The notes under the pieces: generated by a model
Told to the model about the DNA's origin: nothing
The model's input: only the letters and a program-made list of their open reading frames with translations
The model's database searches: none
Translations under genes and position numbers: made by a program
Shown here: one piece after another, positions 52,470-62,225 of the stretch
Position numbering within the stretch: the stretch's first letter is position 1
How the letters are laid out: every line of letters begins with the position of its first letter
From: Paratinospora sagittata
Taxonomy: Eukaryota > Streptophyta > Magnoliopsida > Ranunculales > Menispermaceae
Direction: 5' to 3'
Length of the DNA: 64,000 nt
Assembly: GCA_035771175.1 (NCBI GenBank)
Contig: CM069599.1
Coordinates: forward strand, 35,621,562-35,685,561

Positions 52470-53580
52470 TGTTGGCAGGTGGAGAAGGGAGGCCTTGGAA
52501 TTGGCAATATTTGTGAGGAATGTGGTGCTGTGTGCTAAGTGGCTTTGGAGGATTAGTAGAGAAAGGCATTCCATATCGACATCCCCAGTTCAAAATTATA
52601 TCCTAACCTGTTCCGCCTTTCATCCTTGCATGATCAGCCCATTTCGGCTTTTGTGAATCATCCTCTTCATCTCCATCATCTTCCATGAATTGGTATTTCC
52701 ATTTCCTTTGAAACCTTACAATTAGAGAACAAAATGAGATTGAACTCCTTCTACCTAGGCTTGAACAAATTAGGCTAGGTAATGAGCCTGACACATTTAT
52801 CTGGTTACCCTCACCATCAGTAGGATTTTCATGTAGTTCATATTTTACAATTCTTATTGATAGGCCGTCATTTCCTTCATTCCCTCTTGCAGCTTGTATT
52901 TGGAAAGTTCAGGTCCCATCCAAAGTTAGGGTGTTTGGGTGGCTTGTTGCCCATAATAAGCTCAACACCTGTAACGTGCTACAAAGGCGATACACATCCA
53001 TATGCCTTTCGCCACACCGTTGCATTTTGTGTACACAGGAGGGAGAAATTCTTGAGCACATTCTCTTCAGATGCTCTTTTGCTGCAAGGATTTGGCAAAA
53101 GTGGCATGCAAGATGCTGCCCCCGAGCAATGCCATTGAGGGCTTGTCCTTCAATCATAACAGGAACGTTAATAGAGCGGAGAGGGAGAGAGGCTTAATCG
53201 CCTCCTATGCAACAATATGGTCAATCTGGCTTGAGCGTAATAAAAGAATTTTTCATGACATAAGGAAAGATGTTGCTACTGTTTGGGATGAAATCAGATT
53301 TTCAGCTAGTTCGTGGGTTGTTGCCTCCTCTTGGAATAGAGGATTTTCAGTTTCCAACTGGTTGTTATATTGGGATTCTTGTTTACATTCTGATGGGGGG
53401 TGAGTGAGTGATGTTTGTTTGGTAGTAGCTTGGTTTCTGTTGTGTTGCAGGTTGGCCTGTTGCGTGTTCTGCTGTTGCTTTCAGTTGTTTGCACTACTGG
53501 TGCCAACATTTGTAATATCTTATTTCAGTTTTAATAAAACCATTGTTGTTTCCTCTCAAAAAATAAAAAATAAAAAAAGT
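52470..53580 (+). mobile_element. LINE 3' fragment inserted in unit F
   Basis: Plus-strand LINE reading: NLTIREQNEIELLLPRLEQ, DTFIWLPSPS, WKVQVPSKVRVFGWLVAHNK, zinc-binding CILCTQEGEILEHILFRC, then WSIWLERNKRIFHD and a 3' UTR ending in AAAAAATAAAAAATAAAAAA. A frame change near 53,195 separates the last part. The endonuclease and most of the reverse transcriptase are missing. Confidence 0.85.
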
Positions 53581-53589
53581 TTTTTGGTT

Positions 53590-53745
53590 CTTGATGGGAT
53601 CGTTGAGTGTTCAGAAATAAAGAGCTCCCTTCTTGTCAAAGGCTTCACTCAAACCTATAAATTTAACAATTCAATGACTCTTGGCAGTTATGAGAACTAC
53701 CTAAACTAATTTTGTGATTCAATTACCAGCTGACCAGAGTTGGCT
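53590..53745 (+). mobile_element. Copia reverse transcriptase fragment
   Basis: A short plus-strand segment reads KSSLLVKGFTQTY, resembling the KA.LVAKGYTQ motif at the start of the copia reverse transcriptase. The remaining sequence up to about 54,150 is unrecognised debris. Confidence 0.4.
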
Positions 53746-54163
53746 GATTAGCTAGATGAAGAGGCAACTAGTTTCATGACATTGGTACCTTACAGGAAGA
53801 GGTCCATAATTCACACGGATCAAGATAGTAAGGCAATGAAGTCACTTTCTCTTAATGAGAGTGTGGTACAAGTAAAAGCTATAAATGTCCCACTAGCCCA
53901 CTAAAAAGTGCAGGACATACAAATATTATGATAAAATCAAGACTCAAGAGAGTATGGAGGCGATCATGTACTTGTTTCTTATTAAAAAAAAAAATGGAGG
54001 CAATCAAATATCATGGGAACTTTTTTTTTGTCTTAATACCGTTATGCAATATGATATAATGCTCAAATTGAAAGTCGAAAAAGGAAATAATGAAGCTAAG
54101 ACAGTTTTACCAAGAAAGCACACATACACACACTCCGGAAGATTTATAAGAAAAGTATTATAC

Positions 54164-57144
54164 CATTTGCTCGTTCCCCGCACTGTTTGAAAAGCATTGC
54201 CGACTAACACAAAATAAATTACATAAATTAGAAATAGACAAGGAAAACTGAACTATGTAAAGAAATATCGAACAATATATAAAATTACTCGTATAGCGTC
54301 TGCATGGCCTCTGATCTTCCTTCTTACTTGTTCTCTTTCTTCCATTTTTTTCAAGTCCAAAGTGTAACGAAACCGACGAGAGGAATTTAGTACAAGAGCA
54401 GCTTGCTGAAAATCATTTAGTCCAAATAAAATGACATCAATCATTTGTTTTCTGAAAAGCACAGTATTCATGAGACCTTCATAATTAATTAATTGAGAAT
54501 TAAAGATATGATATAATAGTAAATATTCCAGCCTTACATCAAACAGTAACAACATTACCTGGGGCAGCCTACAATAAACCTATCACATGAAAAAAAAACA
54601 AAAGTTCGGTGCAAAACTGAACAAGGGAAATCAGGAACCAAGCAATCACAGGAGATACCAGCCATGCTACATCTAGATTGAAATTATAGAAAATAATCCA
54701 TTAATCAAACTCTGATGTGTTCGTATAGAGCCACGTCACGATGACAATAGTAACATCACTGGAAGAACTAGTTTTGTAGCAATAGATAATTATATATATG
54801 GAATATAAAAGTTGTCACTCGTTCTTAAATGATGCTGAGATGCACCTGCAATACAGTTTCTTCCAATATCTCTCATTTAAAACAATCCACTACAACATGA
54901 TTGTAAAATAGCTGGAAGAATAAATAACTAACTATTTAAAGCAAATAAGAGAGATCTTTTTTCTTAAAGGAATTAAGGTGATGGAACTAATGACAATCAA
55001 TTACACTGAATTTGGTAACAGATATTTCAAATAATTTTACAAGGAACTGAATATAGATTTACTTGAAGCCAACAAGATGGCCAATATCGAAGAAATATAA
55101 ACATTTGAAAAAGAGGGTACGATAACCTAAAACATACTCAATTAACTTCTTAAAAGATACTATGATGATCACATCATCACACACCCCATTTACCAACTAG
55201 AAACCCCTGCACACCTCAAAAACCTTGAAACAAATTAAACTTGAAGCTTTGACATTCAGCATATGGCCTACAGTGCCCTCATCTCTTCCTTCAAACGTGT
55301 ACCTATTATACTCTAACCTATAAGCCTATAACAAAAGGAAAAAAAGTCAAAAATCTATTAAAATGCCTCAATTTCCTAGTTGCTACTTTTTCTTCTATGC
55401 TTTTATGTTTCTTGTTTCAATTAAATTTTAAATATCAAAAGAAATGAGCATAATAGTAATACCAACTATGAAATAAAAACATTACGAAAAAAGGAAATCA
55501 CGGATGATACAACTTTGAAAAAAAGAGCATGAGTAAAAAATATACTCAATAAACTTCTTGTTAGATACCATGATAAGACCCCATTTAACATCTAGAAACC
55601 ACTGCATACCTCAAAAACCTTGAAACAACTCATCTCTTCCTTCAAACACATACCTATATACTCTAACGTATAGGTGTATAGCAAAAGAAAAAAAGGCAAA
55701 AGGCTATTAAATGCCACAACTCTTAGTTGAGAAGCCCACAGAGGAGACAGGCCAGCTTGAGGAATAATTCCACTTATTTACTGGATATGGTATGACATAA
55801 AAAGTAACATAAGAATCTGCTAAACTTCCACAAATATAAATATGATACAAGTAAGAAAAAATAGGCACTGAAATTGCTCCAAAGTTCCCTTTTTTTGTCT
55901 TCTTTTCTTTTCTAAATTCTTCTCTGAAAATCCTGACCTTCGTACATATATATAACTTTAGATACTTCTCCTTTTAGTAATAATTGTTGTGATCTTGTTT
56001 ATTGAAGCTATCTTAGTCTAAATTCAGTTATAATTCCTAATTAACTTTAAAAGATGCAGTAACATAATTACTATTGTTTTTGTCAAGGTGTTTTCTCAGA
56101 GATGGTTTGACAACAACTGATATGCCTAATTTAGCACCAAATTCCTTATAAAAATATATTAAGAGTTTATCTCACGAATTTTGAACCTAATTAAAATGTG
56201 AAACATTTGAACAACATTTGTTCCTTGAACAGAATGTTTGACAAAGCATCATTTGAAAAACTAATTAAACCCCGATTCCATCAATTTGAACTAATTAAAG
56301 CATCTCACGATGTCAATAGTCAAATAAATGAAACAATCAAAATCACAATAAGGCTATTATTGCTTACATGATAAAAAGTAATTATGTAAAAATTGAAAAT
56401 GTCAGAATCATATGGGAACGAAGCAAAGTACTGTTACTGATGGAAACTTACCCTCCACCGTCTGAGTCGATCGATGTTCGCAGCTTTGGTATCAATGATG
56501 CAAAAGGGAGACATTTTATCATCATCGTCTTTGGTTTTCCTCGGGGACTGAATCCTGATATCTGAACATCAGATTTATTTGAAAATAACTTAATGACTAT
56601 AAGAACTCTCCAATAAAATTGACAACAGTAAGCTGATACAATCTCAAGAAATTCAACAAAATCTATGATTCTGCAACTAAGCGCATGACCGATATTTTTC
56701 ACAGATTTTCCCTTTTTTTTTTTTTTTGGGATACTAATGGTATTTATTGTGTATACCTGAGATGGATTGAGTAAATAGCAGAGGCTCATCGTGATCTGAC
56801 GATTCTGATTCAGATGAACTGTGCACAAACTGAACTCTATGAAAGATCACGTTTGTTCCTCCTCTCAGACGCAACAACAGAAAAACAGTGGGATAAGCAC
56901 TTGCTGGATCATGATCCTCAAGGGAATCGTGAGGCTGATCAAGTAACCTACTTTGGATCAAATTGATCTGATCAAGAACCAAACCATCCTCAAGCTGCTT
57001 TCCACCATACAGCAGTCGCTGATCATCAGTAGGAATCCCTATCTTCTCGCAGATTCTTCGTTTAATGTCGTAGAGTGTGTCGCAGCAGCTCTCAATTCCC
57101 ACCGTAATCGTTCCCGCAGCCGGTGTTTTCACCAGGATTTGCAT
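54164..57144 (-). CDS. Unit F: ubiquitin-like domain fused to Ca2+-ATPase N-terminal regulatory domain, 3'-truncated
   Basis: Exons 56,757-57,144, 56,452-56,561, 54,289-54,405 and 54,164-54,203 join in phase into 218 codons. Exon 1 is ubiquitin-like (MQILVKTPAAGTITVGIE, YDIKRRICEKIGIP, QRLLYGGKQLEDG) with a loop of about 20 residues before LLLRLRGG, then TNVIFHRVQFVHSSSESESS. Exon 2 begins in phase 1 and carries the end of ACA exon 1 (FCIIDTKAANIDRLRRWR against [18 protein letters not shown]). Exons 3 and 4 have exactly the lengths of ACA exons 2 and 3 (117 and 40 bp): [19 protein letters not shown], the calmodulin-binding/autoinhibitory segment, then AMLFKQCGERAN. No further exon was found before LINE and copia debris. 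This is the clearest in-frame join of the two modules. Confidence 0.75.
55110..55735. repeat. Direct duplication inside unit F intron 2
   Basis: A block of about 200-270 bases (55,120 to about 55,385) recurs imperfectly at about 55,530-55,735. Shared segments include cctcaaaaaccttgaaaca and ctcatctcttccttcaaac. It lies in the 2 kb intron between the two ACA-derived exons. Confidence 0.75.
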
Positions 57145-57688
57145 CCCACCGGTGAAGACCAAACGTTTCCTCTCTCTCTCTCTCTCTCTTACAAATATCA
57201 GCTTTTGCATTTTAAGTTGAAGAAGACGCGATTACCATGCTTTAGTATACAGGGCACGTGGCGGGCTGTTACTGAACGGAGCAAGTAGAGACTTTTTTTT
57301 ATTTGACAGAGACAAAGAAGAGACATAAAATAGATATAAAAGTGAAAAGAAAAAGCAGAAGTACAGACATACATACAGCACACTCGGCCCGATTTCATAT
57401 CGGACAATAACCTTTCATTTGATTTTATATTGTTCGTTGTCCCAATCGCACGCCATTTCAATCAACTTATTTTTATCCACCGTTGACATGTACTTAAAAA
57501 TTGTAGGACCAGTCGTGTTGATGTATCAAACCGTGGATAAAAAAAAGTTGATTGAAATGGCGTGGGAATGGGATAACGGGGTATGCAATCAACCCGACGG
57601 CAGGTTTCATCCGTGTATCGAATGTTATTGTGTCAACAAATCTGGGCGAGCGAGGTAGGGTTAGATTAGAGAGTGGGGAAATGCGAAC

Positions 57689-59205
57689 GGGACTTTTGAC
57701 ATAATTACCTCTAAAAAATAAAATAATTTTACAAATATCATTCACACATAAATAATAACCCGTTTGTCATAGTTTACTATTTATAGCACAGTCAACGAGC
57801 CAAATAAGCGTCGCGTTATCGCCTAGGTGACATTTCAAGGAATGCGTCTTTTCAAAAGACGCCTTCCTTTCATATATTTTTTTTTAAGTGAAGGGAAGAC
57901 GTCTTTTGAAAAAACGCATTTCCTTCACCATTTTTTTTTTAAACTGAAGACGCCTTCTCTTCAACACTATTTTTGTCATATTTTCTTAAGACAAGGAAAG
58001 GCGTCTTTTCCCTTACAAGTTTTTTTTAGATTTGAAAGCGCAATACAAAAGAGATTTGAAAGCGCAATACAAAAGTTATTTGACCTTCTCCAACCATACT
58101 AAATTCCTGATCTGACACGTGCAACTGTTCCTACAAAGCTCCAACAAGCAGCATCCAAACCCTGTCATAATCACCGATTTAAATATCCCCCAGCCAAGAG
58201 TTAAGTCTTAATCAAAATGCAGGCAACATTCATATTCATCCATAAAACAAATAAGCTGAAATGCACCAATGCATGAATCTAGACCTAAAACTCATATTCA
58301 TCAATAAGCCCAAAACTTTTTGATTGACAACAATAGACGCAATGCAATTAAGCATCAATGTAGAAAAGAAAAGGTAGTCCGATTCGAATCTCAGGCTCTT
58401 CTAGGCTACGCTTATCCAATTATTTGGAAAACACTTTTTTCTTAACTCAACATGATTGAAGTTTCTAAATCTCACATAAATCCTTCCAACTTTCAGAAAA
58501 AAAAAATAAAAATAAAAATAATAATAATAATAATAATCCAGAAGTATAATCACGTCACAATGATAATAAAGAATTCGCAATTCAAATTGGAGCACACAAC
58601 AATGGAAATTCTGCTAGATGCACCTCTTGGATACAACAACACATTATACCGGAATCTTCACTAAAAACGAGCTGATCATCAACTTAATCAAGAACGTACA
58701 GCCTCCATATTCAATCAATCCGACTAAAACTCCAAACAAGATTTACAGATCTCACTCACTAAAACAAAATCCAAAACCAAAAGAACTCATCCAAACATGC
58801 ACTAATGCTTGTAGGGTTTGAAAAGAGAAATTATTTTTTTTTGAAGGAAAAAAGACGCCTTCTCTTGCCTTTGAAAAGAAAACTCTTTCCTTATGCAAAA
58901 AAATTTTTTAAAGGGAAGGCGTCTTTTGAAAAGACGCATTCTCTTTACTTAAAAAAAAATTCAAGGGAAGACGTCTTTTTAAAAGACGCCTTCCCTTCAT
59001 TTTAAAAAAAAAAATTTGTGAAGGGAAGGCGTCTTTTCAAAAGACGCCTTTCCTTCATTAAATGCCACCTCCGCGCTTACGTGGCGCTTGTTTGGCACGC
59101 TGACTGTGCTATGAATAGTAAAATATGGCAAATGGGTCATTATTTGTATTTAGATGACATTTTGAAATTTTTTTTTTTTTGAAAGGTAATCATGTCAAAA
59201 GCCCC
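57689..59205. mobile_element. Non-autonomous Mutator-type element with long inverted repeats
   Basis: The 9-base direct repeat aatgcgaac flanks the element (57,680-57,688 and 59,206-59,214), the target duplication size of Mutator-like elements. Its ends are long inverted repeats starting ggg(a/g)cttttgacat and continuing, with small gaps, for at least 150 bases (shared inner piece tttactatt(t/c)atagcacagtc). Inside each end are palindromes based on aaggcgtcttttcaaaagac. The middle has no coding capacity. Confidence 0.88.
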
Positions 59206-59214
59206 AATGCGAAC

Positions 59215-59440
59215 GTCCGTCCCATGAAGAGCCAAGCTACAATGAGGATCACATTGGTGGGAATGTAGGCCGATACATCTCCAACTTGTGTTTCAATAAC
59301 GAGTAATGCGGTTGAGCTACCTGCACCTGTCTGGCCTGAGCAAGTTTGCGATATGCAGTGGAGCAAGAGGGGAATTTCGAGAAAGCGAGACTCCTCGTGC
59401 CAATTACTCTGTCTCGTCTCAGGCTGTCGCTGCTCGGGTA
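59215..59440 (-). pseudogene. Nuclear fragment resembling mitochondrial atp1 (ATP synthase alpha subunit)
   Basis: The minus strand encodes [19 protein letters not shown] followed by [10 protein letters not shown], nearly identical to a well-conserved stretch of mitochondrial F1 alpha. The preceding LLHCISQTC loosely follows the family sequence. It is about 70 codons at most, then diverges. The Mutator-type element inserted at its edge. Known plant genomes contain many organelle-derived inserts; a chloroplast atpA origin is less likely because QTGAGS is the mitochondrial form. Confidence 0.65.
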
Positions 59441-59509
59441 AACCCATTATCCTTAAAAAAATAATAAAGCAGCTCAACTTTTATTTTTATTTTTGTCTAT
59501 TTTTGTACA

Positions 59510-60054
59510 AAATGTATTATTAGGTCATCCGAGGATTGGTTGAAGACCAAAAACTTCTAACTTACCTATTTTATAATTGTAAGTAGCCACAAGAATTTCA
59601 ATTGTATTGGGTTTCCCCTCATGTGGCCAGTTTGCTTTGGTCGGCTGACAAAAGATAAAGAATGAAGGAATGGCAGACAAAGGAAAATGAGGCGCCGAAA
59701 GAAACCGCGCCGAAAGAAAAAAAAATGGCGCCGAATGCGGCCGCCGCGCGCTTAAAGTTTGATTTAATATTAATATAAATATATTAAATATATATTTATA
59801 ATTACGAATTTGCCCCCGATTACACTTATAAATAGAGCTTAACTTCATTCTTGATATTTATTCCTAAGAGTCAGAGAGTTCTATTCTGAGAGATCTATTT
59901 AAGAGATCTAATCTGTAAGATTCACCTAAGGGTGTAGTTTGTATTCTCTGATAATACAAGTTTGCTGTCTCCCGTGGACGTAGGCAATTTTCCGAGCCAC
60001 GTTAAATTTATTGTCTTATTTTTTTTTCATACTTTACCACGATTCCGCACAACA
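59510..60054 (+). mobile_element. LTR of a copia element (5' LTR)
   Basis: It ends ccgcacaaca three bases before the primer binding site and matches the solo LTR at 30,473-30,799 in its right half. A TATA box (cttataaatagag, about 59,827) lies upstream, with a probable transcription start near 59,855. The left boundary is uncertain because the first part has no counterpart in the window. Confidence 0.7.
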
Positions 60055-60057
60055 AAT

Positions 60058-60068
60058 TGGTATCAGAG
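60058..60068 (+). other. Primer binding site (tRNA-iMet type)
   Basis: tggtatcagag, complementary to the 3' end of plant initiator tRNA-Met, just after the LTR. Confidence 0.85.
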
Positions 60069-60244
60069 ACAAGGTAAAGTTTTGGAAGAAAAACGGACAC
60101 TGTAAAAGTGATCGGAACTGTTTTCTGATCACCCGTGGAGGTAGCTCTTGTTTCCAGGAGTCCAACGCAACAAACGGCGAGAAAAACGGACAAGAAACGA
60201 GTCCCCAGGAGCCGATCAAAGTTTGATCCCTGTACCGCATTTGG

Positions 60245-60645
60245 CAGCACTGTTCATCACCGGCACTTTTCATCCGATCCGAATCCGACCCAGAGCTACC
60301 TGGATCCGACCCACAGTTTTCACTGTTCATACCGGCCCACAATCCGTGCACTGTTCACACCGGCCCACAGTCGTACACTATTCACCCGGCCCACAGTCTG
60401 CCACTATTCATCTCAGCCCAGTCTGATAAGGCCCATCATTCTGACCCCGTACTGTTCATACAGGTCCAGCCCAAAACAATACCCACTGTTCATCTGGACC
60501 CATCTCAGCCCAGCCCGCTTCGACTGTTCATCGGCCCAGCCCCTGTTTCAGCCCGTCACTGTTCACCGGCCCAGCCTCCTGTTTCAGCCCGCCACTGTTC
60601 CTCAGGCCCAGTCCTCGTTCAGCCCGATACTATTCATCAATTCCT
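60245..60645 (+). repeat. Repetitive copia leader
   Basis: About eleven imperfect copies of (c/t)act(g/a)ttca(t/c), usually paired with cggccca, spaced about 25-75 bases apart across the untranslated leader between primer site and gag. The composition is far richer in C and G than its surroundings. Confidence 0.75.
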
Positions 60646-60841
60646 GTTGACCAACCATATCCTGCTTATTTTTCGTCTGATTTCAGCAAAGTCAGACTCG
60701 TTTCCACCATTTTAGACCGTTCCGGACGCAACCGTGCAATCAGTTTCTGCAGATTCAGCTGCTAAGTTATTGATATAGCTTAGTTGGAATTGTTTATCAT
60801 TTTTCAAGCACTTTTCGGCATCATAAATTTCTTCGGTCTAA

Positions 60842-61927
60842 ATGGCGGAGGAAATCCCAAGCACAAGCAGGCCTTGGCAAAGAAGTTCGATGTCCAACGC
60901 AAAGTTCGAGGTGGAAAAATTTAACGGCACCAACAACTTTGGCATGTGGCAATGCGAAATTCAAGATCTCTTATTCCGGGAAGGATCACATATCGCCTTG
61001 GAAACCAAGCCCAAGGATATGTCCGATGATGATTGGTATTTCGTTAATTGTCAAGCTTGTGGAACAATCAGACTCTGTTTGGCCAAAGATCAGAAGTACT
61101 TTGTCATGAAAGAGACTATGGCAATAAGTCTCTGGAAGATACTGGAGGACAAGTATATGACGAAAAGCGTAGAGAACCGCCTCTACCTGAAGAAGAAGCT
61201 CTATCGTTTTCAGTACAAGGAAGGTACTCCCATGAGTGAGCATCTTGATAAATTCAACAAGATTCTTGCTGATCTACTAAATCTTAATGTTGATCCTCTT
61301 TATGAGGATAAGGCACTATTGTTGTTAAACTCTTTGCCTGAAAGTTATGAACATTTAACAACAACTTTGCTATATGGTAAAGATGAGGTTAAATTCAGTG
61401 ATGTTTCAAATGCTTTGGTGAACAACGAGTATCGAATGAAGGACCAGCGCGATCACAAGGAAGCATCACCAGCAGCCTTGACGGTATCCAGAGGCAGGGC
61501 TAACAACAGATCTGATAAATCCAGTGGGCGAGGCCGATCTCGCTCAAAGTTGAAAGGACCTTCATCACGTCAACGTCTTGCAAAGGATGAATGTGCCTAT
61601 TGTCACCAAAAGGGGCACTGGAAGAAAGATTGTCCAAATAAGGGCAAGACAGATGCAAATGTAGCACAGAAAGCTGAAGAAGATTCTGCGTTCTCAGTTT
61701 CATCTATAGACATTCAGTCTGATAGATGGATATTAGATTCTGGATGCTCCTATCATATGTGTCCGAATCGCCGTTGGTTCTCAAAATTGGATGAGTTCGA
61801 TGGAGGAGTCGTGGTCATGAGTAACAACAATACCTGCCACACAAAAGGTATTGGAACTATACGCCTTAAGATGCATGACAGTGAAAGATTTAATGCAAAA
61901 GGGATTAAATGTCAAAATAATACGTAA
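60842..61927 (+). CDS. Copia gag and partial protease, 3'-truncated
   Basis: 361 residues. The N-terminus (FEVEKFNGTNNFGMWQCEIQ) and LNSLPESYEHL are copia GAG. A CCHC knuckle CAYCHQKGHWKKDC lies at about 250-263, and the start of the aspartic protease (WILDSGCSYHMC) at about 295-306. The frame stops soon afterwards and neither integrase nor reverse transcriptase follows; a Mutator-type transposase in the opposite direction begins 300 bases on. The element appears cut by that insertion. Confidence 0.85.
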   Translation: MAEEIPSTSRPWQRSSMSNAKFEVEKFNGTNNFGMWQCEIQDLLFREGSHIALETKPKDMSDDDWYFVNCQACGTIRLCLAKDQKYFVMKETMAISLWKILEDKYMTKSVENRLYLKKKLYRFQYKEGTPMSEHLDKFNKILADLLNLNVDPLYEDKALLLLNSLPESYEHLTTTLLYGKDEVKFSDVSNALVNNEYRMKDQRDHKEASPAALTVSRGRANNRSDKSSGRGRSRSKLKGPSSRQRLAKDECAYCHQKGHWKKDCPNKGKTDANVAQKAEEDSAFSVSSIDIQSDRWILDSGCSYHMCPNRRWFSKLDEFDGGVVVMSNNNTCHTKGIGTIRLKMHDSERFNAKGIKCQNNT

Positions 61928-62225
61928 GTACCTCTCCATCCCATATGGGACCAGATCGATGACGAGCCTGCAACGATAGTACTGACGGATCTAAAGGTCC
62001 TGGATCCATCTAACGTAGATGAACTAACATTACATTTAATTACCACATATTAGGATCAAACCTAGATAAAGAAATATTAAGAAAATGTAAAAATGTCAGA
62101 ATAATTATCAGACAATAGATCGTACACGACAAAGTCTATCCCACACAGTGTCATATTACATTGCAAAAGAGATACAGGAGACATAACAAGTAGAAAACAT
62201 GAAATATATGTGGGCAAACAATAGC
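61928..62225. other. Junction between copia fragment and Mutator transposase
   Basis: No coding signal. It should contain the 3' untranslated part and terminal sequence of the Mutator-like element, but the other terminus is outside the window so no inverted repeat can be checked. Confidence 0.4.

Noticed and set aside
52608..52705. Minus-strand exon-like frame with acceptor and donor, acidic (EDDGDEEDDSQ)
   Set aside because: It lies inside the plus-strand LINE reading that continues through NLTIREQNEIELL, so it is best explained as the reverse complement of LINE sequence.
57843..59052. Repeated palindromes considered as a CRISPR array
   Set aside because: Eukaryotic context, irregular spacing, palindromic units without unique spacers; they belong to a Mutator-type element.
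60135..60650. 171-codon plus-strand frame rich in P, S, T and H
   Set aside because: It is a by-product of the C-rich repeated copia leader; it has no similarity to a protein family and lies upstream of gag.
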